Source: Paragorgia papillata
Taxonomy: Eukaryota > Cnidaria > Anthozoa > Scleralcyonacea > Coralliidae
DNA length: 64,000 nt
Direction: 5' to 3'
Assembly (NCBI GenBank): GCA_035771165.1
Contig: JAWNZC010000314.1
Span: 9,824,501 to 9,888,500, forward strand
Shown here: positions 58,266 to 64,000 of the stretch, one piece after another
How positions within the stretch are numbered: the first letter of the stretch is position 1
How the letters are laid out: every line of letters starts with the position of its first letter
The notes under the pieces: generated by a model
Told to the model about the DNA's origin: nothing
Database searches by the model: none
The model's input: the letters and a program-made list of their open reading frames with translations, nothing else
Made by a program: the position numbers and the translations under genes

Positions 58266-58657
58266 TACACACGCAAAAACGCACACTCTGTGTCAGACCT
58301 GATGCAGAATGATGTCAGATCAATTCAGAAAAATGTAGCGACCCCTGATACAGCCTGTTGCAGTATCAGCTATGATACACCTATGATATCGTATCTGTAT
58401 CATACCTGCAGCTACAACAGACTGTTCAGAACAGATTCTGTCAAACTGTATCAGCCTGACACGGTCAGTGCTGTATAAAACATACTGAACAGGTATGTTG
58501 TCTACGGAGCTGTCGTAGTCTGTTAAAAATTCCAACTAAATGTTGATACATCAGCGCTGGTACATTCTGTAGCTGTCAGGCTGTATCAAGGGTCGCTACA
58601 TTTCTCTGAACAGATCTGATATCAGAGCTGATCAGACTGTGCGTTTTTACGTGTGTA
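58266..58657. mobile_element. Word-type MITE, ACACGCAAAAACGCACA TIR, TCAGATC words
   Basis: The right inverted end ACACACGTAAAAACGCACAG matches the TIR of 9455-10030 and 27879-28120. The interior instead uses CTGATACAG, CAGATCTGATAT and CTGTATCAG words. Comparison with the intact right arm of PLE3 shows the empty site CGGCTAACAGTCTACAG and a TA duplication, so the ends are well defined. Confidence 0.88.
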
Positions 58658-58741
58658 CCAGTCTGCAGTCTTCGACGGGTAGATTACAATGAATAGTGTG
58701 ACACAAACAACGGTTTACAGTTACATACATGGCCAAAAGAA

Positions 58742-58972
58742 GTGATATATGGTGGATCAAACTATATCACATCCATAAGTGGACCAAATATCGCAAACCA
58801 TGCTTGGGCGAACGATCATCGAATAGACTTTGAAAACGGCAAGATAATTGACAAAGGCAACTATCGTCACAGACCAACTTTAGAATCCTGGCTCACCGCA
58901 ATCACGAAAAACTCAGACAACAACTCAAAACATTTGCCGGAACAATACCGATTTTTAGTCAAGAAACTTTAA
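58742..58972 (+). pseudogene. PLE3 C-terminal fragment
   Basis: Encodes NYITSISGPNIANHAWANDH, RIDFENGKIIDKGNYRHRPT and LESWLTAITKNSDNNSKHLP. The HAW.N.H.IDF...K..D.G.Y..R..LESW pattern is that of the end of the GIY-YIG domain in a PLE lineage distinct from PLE1 and PLE2. The frame ends with a stop and carries no RT. Confidence 0.75.
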
Positions 58973-59279
58973 ATAACTAATGATGTAAATTAGCATTCTA
59001 CTCGTAGGCGGAACTGACACTATATATCACTTCTTTTGTCCATGTATGTAATTGTAAACCCTTGTTTGTGTCACACTATTCATTGTAATCTACCCGTCGA
59101 GGGCTGTAGACTGTTAGCCGAAAGCTCGTAACACGAATTAATATTAAAACCAGAGAACGTTATCAACAGCAATATGAATGAATCCTGGTTTCGCATCCAA
59201 CATCTTTAAAAGGACCTATATAGTTAAGAGAGACATGCTGCGCTGCACGCAACACAATATTATAATATAAACAAGACAC

Positions 59280-60722
59280 TTAAGGTGGTACTGGAGTCTC
59301 AAGTCGACTCTTCCGATCTTAACAGTTTTTGGTCAGTTGGAAGATATAGTAACAGCAAGTTTGTATGCCAAGTTTTACATCGCTGCGTTCTATACTTTTC
59401 GAGATTTCGGCGATCAAACTTTCGTATCTAAGGGCGAATGTTCGCGCCAAAACAGAAGATTAAGTTGAAAGACAATGAATTTATGTTTGCTCTCCCACAG
59501 CGAGTTTTGACAGAATTTTACACCTTGAGATTCGTGATTTGATATGCCGCAATCATCTAGTCATTTTGCCCTTTTCTCCAAGGAGCACTTGTCCTTGGCG
59601 TAATATGGCTGGTACATAATAATTGAGATGACTTTATTCGTTTTCTTTCGAGTATTAACTTTCGACTACATCTTTCCCCTGTCTTAAACCTCTTTCCTGA
59701 TGGATCTACGAACGAAACTATTTTGTGTTTCCGGCCACCACTCAAACTCTCTCTATCGCGCTCAATGTCCATCCAAGGGAGACAAGCTTCTTGGTGCTGA
59801 AATTCATCATCGACCCGAACCCAACTCCTCGAAAGAGATTCAGGGTTCAGATGCTCCAACATTCGAATCAGTATCACCGGTACGCCGTACGCGCAGCCAT
59901 GTCGCGTGAATATTACTTCGCAAAGAGCAATCAGCAGGATGTAATCGAATATAACAACTCCAAGCGCCGCTACGCAGGCTACTTGACATGTCATCACTAA
60001 ACACCCGACGTGTCGTTGCCAGGCTATTATGATCTAATTGGTTAATTCGTTTTCGCGCGGAATTTTTCTAAGCCAAAAATAGAGGTCACATTACTTATTC
60101 GTCCTTTTATGGGGGTAAATTCTAAGTATTAGCCACTGGCCATTCACTGTTGGCTCACAAGAACATAGAAGAATCGTGTGACAACTCGAAATAGACGAAT
60201 TGTTTTGTCTAAACAGCTGTAATTTGAGGTAACATTGCCAACATTTGATATATTTTCATCAGAGTAACGTCTAAAAGTTCCATATCTTTGTCTCTATTCA
60301 ATATATTTCAACAAAATTTAGCCTGATTGCACACAAGATTGTAACAAACAAATTGGTCGGAGTACGCAATCGTCCGCCTTAAAACTTTTCGTTGAGAATT
60401 TTTTGTAAATCTGTCATCATTCAAAATGAGGTAATGCTTATAAATCAGAGACAAATACTCGAGCGATTGCGTACTCCGGCTAAAATCTTCCTATTGATAC
60501 ATAAAGCAAATCCTCTTTGTTTCAGCTCAACAAGTTGAAAGCAAAAGCTACAATCAATACTCAAAGATGGTCATTTTGGGAATTCATTTTGAGTTCCCAC
60601 ACCCCCCTGGACGCAAAACGTTTTTTTTAGTGGCACCAACAACTTAGACAACCATAGACCTTTCTAAATACCAGTTTTCAGAATTATTCAATTTTTAAAA
60701 ATGAGACTCCAGTACCACCTTA
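59280..60722. mobile_element. DNA element with AAGGTGGTACTGGAGTCTC TIRs
   Basis: TTAAGGTGGTACTGGAGTCT on the left and AGACTCCAGTACCACCTTAA on the right, 1.44 kb apart. It contains one longer minus-strand frame (next entry). Superfamily is not assigned. No large transposase is present. Confidence 0.8.
59557..59997 (-). CDS. Hypothetical 146-codon frame inside the TIR element
   Basis: A hydrophobic start MMTCQVACVAALGVVIFDYI is followed by a soluble part. SRSWVRVDDEFQHQEACLPW leads to KHKIVSFVDPSGKRFKTGER, and a basic tail with SRKLILERKR. The VSFVDPSGKRFKT stretch has the look of a methyl-CpG-binding-domain core, but only over about 15 residues. If real, this would be a relic or small protein of the element. 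Low confidence. Confidence 0.3.
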   Translation of the reverse strand: MMTCQVACVAALGVVIFDYILLIALCEVIFTRHGCAYGVPVILIRMLEHLNPESLSRSWVRVDDEFQHQEACLPWMDIERDRESLSGGRKHKIVSFVDPSGKRFKTGERCSRKLILERKRIKSSQLLCTSHITPRTSAPWRKGQND

Positions 60723-60964
60723 ACAGATGACACTTTGATTCTCATTACACAATTACCTTTATAATCCGACAAGTAGGGATTGTCTGTTGTCGGTCAGGTT
60801 TCACAGTTTCTTATTATTCACAGTTTTTTATAATTTTTCTTGTTTGATGATTTACGAATTACGATATTTATAAGATTTTCACTCCGACTCCGGCTTTTCC
60901 GAGTCCGATGGTAAACACAGATTTTTATCGATTCACCAACAGATAAAAATCGGCCGACTAAAAT

Positions 60965-61082
60965 CGCAGCGTGCGTGCCTAGCGTGCGTGCCTAGCGTGT
61001 GCGCCTAGCGTGTGTGCCTAGCGTGCGTGCCTAGCGTGCGCGCCTAGCGTGCGTGCCTAGCGTGCGCGCCTAGCGTGCGTGC
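60965..61082. repeat. 13-bp minisatellite (GCGTGCGTGCCTA)
   Basis: Nine copies of GCGTGCGTGCCTA with CGCGCC and TGTGCC variants. No spacers. Confidence 0.95.
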
Positions 61083-61107
61083 ACATTCATATTAGGGAGC
61101 TTAAAGT

Positions 61108-61260
61108 GCTTATGAAACGAAAATTAAGTTTGTCTTATTTGAAAGTACTTTTAAAATGACAAAGTATCATCTTTTGCAGTCTTGTTTCCTTGCTTTGTTT
61201 TTGAGATATCACAGTTTGTTTTATAAGCGAAACTAACCAGTGACGTCACTGCGCTGACAT
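61108..61260. mobile_element. CATGAAACGAAA-family MITE, half copy
   Basis: One arm only: AAAGTGCTTATGAAACGAAA, TGTCTTATTTGAAAGTAC, CTTTTGCAGTCTTGTTTCC, TTTTGAGATATCACAGTTTG. It matches the left half of 54116-54441. Confidence 0.7.
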
Positions 61261-61404
61261 AAAATGAAGAGCTTCACTGGGTTCTGATGGTGAACTACCA
61301 CCTAAGAAAAATAAATAAGACAATTAAGAAGAGAATAAAATTTTACACAACTTAAAGACTTCCTTCCTTCTTTTATCCTTCCCTCCCTCCATCCCTCCCT
61401 CCCC

Positions 61405-61502
61405 TGGTTAGCCTGCGTAGCAGGCATTACTGGATGAGGGGACTTGGGAAGCCCTCTCCCCAGTCCCCTCATCCAGTAACGCCTGCTACGCAAGCTATCC
61501 CC
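61405..61502. mobile_element. Hairpin MITE (AGCCTGCGTAGCAGGC)
   Basis: TTAGCCTGCGTAGCAGGCAT pairs with inverted ACGCCTGCTACGCAAGCTA. The arms continue through TACTGGATGAGGGGACT. It is preceded by a (TCCC)n tract at 61368-61404. The sequence 61503-61985 shows no gene. Confidence 0.8.
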
Positions 61503-61989
61503 TAGTTTGATCCAGTGTTACTACAGAAAGAAACCAGAGTAAATTAAACCAACTAAAACTGTAAAACAGAACTGAAGCTCAAAACATTGACTTGAGTGAT
61601 TAATTACAACTCTAACACCTAGTACTGTAGGAAGCAGATTATTATAAACTGACCTGGCTGAGATGACTCTATGAGATTTCTGTGTTGGTTGCCTGAGGCA
61701 TATATATAGTTGTACAAAACATATTATAAACTTGATTATAGCAACCTGAAAGAAAAACAAGAAGATAATGAGCAAAACATAAAAACAAGTTGCAAAAAAT
61801 TTGAATATGAAACAAGAAGGTGCGTGTGGAGCAAGCGATAACTATGCAAAATGAAGTGTCTTAATAAATATATAAGTCGTCAATGAAAATCTATTCAAAT
61901 TAAGATTGACAGTGTTATTGCTATTATTGTAGGATAAAATTTGACTGACCAAACAAATAGGTGCCATTGTTAATTGGGGGAGGGGTGTT

Positions 61990-62660
61990 GGGACAAATTG
62001 ACCCATCCCTGGGAATCACTAATCCATGGGGGTGACTAATCCCTGGGGGTGACTAATCTCTGGGGGTGACTAATCCCTGAGGGGTAACTAATTCCTGGGG
62101 GTGACTAATCCCTGGGGGTGACTAATCTCTGGGGGTGACTAATCTCTGGGAGGTCACTGATCCCTGGGAGGTCACTGATCCCTAGGGGTGACTAATCCCT
62201 GGGAGGTCACTGATCCCTGGGGGTGACTAATCCCTGGGAGTGATTAAATCATGGGAGGTCCTGATCCCTGGGGGTGATTAAATCCTGGGAGGTCCTGATC
62301 CCCGAGGGGTGATTAAATCCTGGGAGGTCACTGATCCCCGAGGGGTGATTAAATCCTGGGAGGGGTGATTAAATCCTGAGAGGGGTGATTAAATCCTGGG
62401 AGGTCACTGATCCCTGAGGGGTGATTAAATCCTGGGAGGTCACTGATCCCCGAGGGGTGATTAAATCCTGGGAGGTCCTGATCCCTGAGGGGTCACTAAA
62501 CCCTGAGAGGTCACTGATTGCTGGGTGGTCTCAAATCCTTACAGGTCACTGATCCCTAGGAGTCACAAATCTCTAGGGTCACTGATACTTATGGGTCAGA
62601 TGACCCTGGGGGTAACTAATGCCTAGGGGTCACTCAACCCATGGGAGATCACTAATGCCT
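61990..62660. repeat. 19-21-bp minisatellite (CCCTGGGGGTGACTAAT)
   Basis: More than 30 imperfect units alternating GGGGGTGACTAATCCCT, GGGAGGTCACTGATCCCT and GGGGTGATTAAATCCT. The units fall into local sub-blocks, which suggests repeated local expansion. Confidence 0.95.
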
Positions 62661-62756
62661 GGAAAAGACACATTGTAAAGAAATGCTGGACTAGAAAGAA
62701 CAGATGAACTTAGAAATGCTATAAAAGACAGAGATGTATTGTATTGTATAAATTTA

Positions 62757-63060
62757 TACAATATGGCTACAGTCTGAGGTTTAAAGCACAATAGCTGCTG
62801 CTGCATGTGAGAAAATAGTATTTTAACCATTCTTTTTTTTAAGTCAATCTTCAGCAATATATAATTGTATATTGTACTGATCGAGTGAAAACTGTGGTAA
62901 TTAAACTGTCAAGATTTTTAGCACTAAAATACTGCTTCAAACAATAACAGCCTTATTGCTGAAGATTGACTTTAAAAAAAGAATGGTTAAAATACTATTT
63001 TCTCACATGCAGCAGCAGCTATTGTGCTTTAAACCTCAGACTATAGCCATATTGTATTGC
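62757..63060. repeat. Inverted repeat, arms about 110 bp
   Basis: 62757-62868 is inverted at 62948-63055 with almost no change (AAGCACAATAGCTGCTGCTG, AAAATAGTATTTTAACCATT). The 80-bp loop is AT-rich. The high identity means it is young or maintained. 63061-63550 shows no gene. Confidence 0.9.
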
Positions 63061-63549
63061 TTTAATTTTTTTCAATTTGAATTTGTGAAATGTTGCTTTT
63101 CATTTTACTTATAGAAACCTTCCTGGTAAAGTCATTAATTTATTGTTTAATAACATTTTGTTATAGATTATATTTTTAATAATAATTATTAGCATAAATT
63201 AGAATAATTTGCAAAATTAAGGCTGTCCAACAAGACCCAAAAACCCAAAATTTGAATAGTAGAGGTAAAGACAATTCAAATAATATATTGTGGTATTAAC
63301 TTCATGGTATAATGCCATGTTAATTTGCAAATTGGTGAAATGACCTGATGGAACTGGGTTTTGAGCCAGACAAGAAAGAGATATGGCACAGCTGCAGACA
63401 ATCAATATACAAATATTAAAATATACAGACTAGATCAGCTCAATACTTCACACTTAAGTGTGTGGAAAGATATGGATTAATCTTTGAGAAAATTATTCCT
63501 TTAGTCTGAAAAGGACAAAACTGTCAGGTGTTAATTAATTGCTGCAGAA

Positions 63550-63790
63550 TTAATCCATTGCTGTCTATACTATAGGATATGAGGGTTCTCTCTTTGATGA
63601 GTAAACTAAGACAGCTGTAAAACGTAATAAAGGGACTGTTTTTGGTCAGTTCAGCCAGGAATGGGTTAATCACTTGTTAACTCATTACTGTCTAGGATGG
63701 CTGAGAGTTCTCTATTTGACTAGTAAAATCATCTGGTGTTGACACAGTAAAACAATAAAGGGACTGACTTTTTGGCCAGCTCAGGTAGGA
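63550..63790 (-). repeat. 128-bp dispersed tandem repeat, third array (inverted)
   Basis: Two units on the minus strand relative to the 32.8- and 35.6-kb arrays (GAGTAAAATCATCTGGTGTT-like and TTTTGGCCAGCTCAGG). The remainder to 64000 shows no gene. Confidence 0.85.
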
Positions 63791-64000
63791 ACTAAAAAGT
63801 CACACACTTTTAAAAATAAACTACTTAGCTAGAAGACAGTTTATGTTACTGACATATATACAGTGTAACTACCATGCGTGAATTAAAGATACTAGTTTCA
63901 GATATAAAGACAAAGGAAATAGATCATTTCCCCAGGGGAAGGGGGGGAGCTAGGGAAGGTTAGAACAGCTGCGAGGTTTTCTTCTGTATATACATGTATA

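Larger units (their letters stand above)
58200..59190 (+). mobile_element. PLE3 3' fragment with inverted flanks
   Basis: Outer inverted arms: 58215-58741 and 58990-59185 (ACGTTCTCTGGTTTTAATATTA, TACGAGCTTTCGGCTA, CGACGGGTAGATTACAATGA). Between them lies a 76-codon frame from a third PLE lineage. The left arm carries a MITE insertion at 58266-58657. The right arm's GGCTGTAGACTGTTAGCCGAAAGCTCG is a short hairpin ending in CGAAA, without an intact hammerhead core. Confidence 0.75.

Overview
This is animal genomic DNA, most consistent with an anthozoan cnidarian (coral or sea anemone). That is an inference from the AT-rich intron-bearing sequence, a SINE of a type I associate with cnidarians (27602-27855), an LRR-Roc-COR-Death protein gene of the kind expanded in cnidarians, Penelope-like elements, and a very high load of foldback elements. 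There are no bacterial genes, rRNA genes or CRISPR arrays. Most short open frames lie inside repeats and are not genes.

One host gene can be traced across introns. It is a minus-strand gene for an LRR-Roc-COR protein with two downstream Death domains. Its segments are 42176-39101, 32520-32473, 31367-31095, 28839-28735, 24292-24004 and 23503-23466, and all splice phases agree. A 5-bp tandem duplication breaks its frame between Roc and COR. Its 5' end stops at a foldback element, and its introns hold a LINE, a 2.4-kb DNA element, minisatellites and two ribozyme-bearing units. Just upstream on the plus strand is a decayed polycystin-2-like (PKD2) fragment (42703-43303).

Mobile DNA dominates. 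From left to right: a decayed Ty3/gypsy RT (2112-2650); a 3-kb long-TIR element with a nested G/C palindrome (2778-5812); a young Ty3/gypsy-type element with identical 192-bp LTRs but a deleted pol (10664-13741); a pair of long palindromes (13915-15620); a 162-bp tandem array (15847-17345) followed by a 690-bp polypyrimidine tract; a Penelope-like element (PLE) with a 3' hammerhead ribozyme (18770-20385); a 1,020-bp Tc1/mariner-like element nested between inverted repeats (20637-21656); a DNA element with remnants of an XPG/EXO1-like nuclease (33132-35568); a CR1/Jockey-like LINE (36285-38262); two head-to-head PLE 3' ends, each with a hammerhead ribozyme (47536-48785); a fragment of a third PLE lineage (58200-59190); and many foldback MITEs.

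The most interesting system is RNA-based. Six hammerhead ribozymes with complete CUGANGA/GAAA cores are visible: three on PLE 3' ends and three on a small non-coding repeat (4853-5052, 24425-24590, 24590-24757) that looks like a metazoan retrozyme. One retrozyme copy lies in sense orientation about 140 nt upstream of a Death-domain exon. A second theme is a set of MITEs whose interior consists of iterated short palindromic words. Three of them share one TIR, but one has a completely different internal word.
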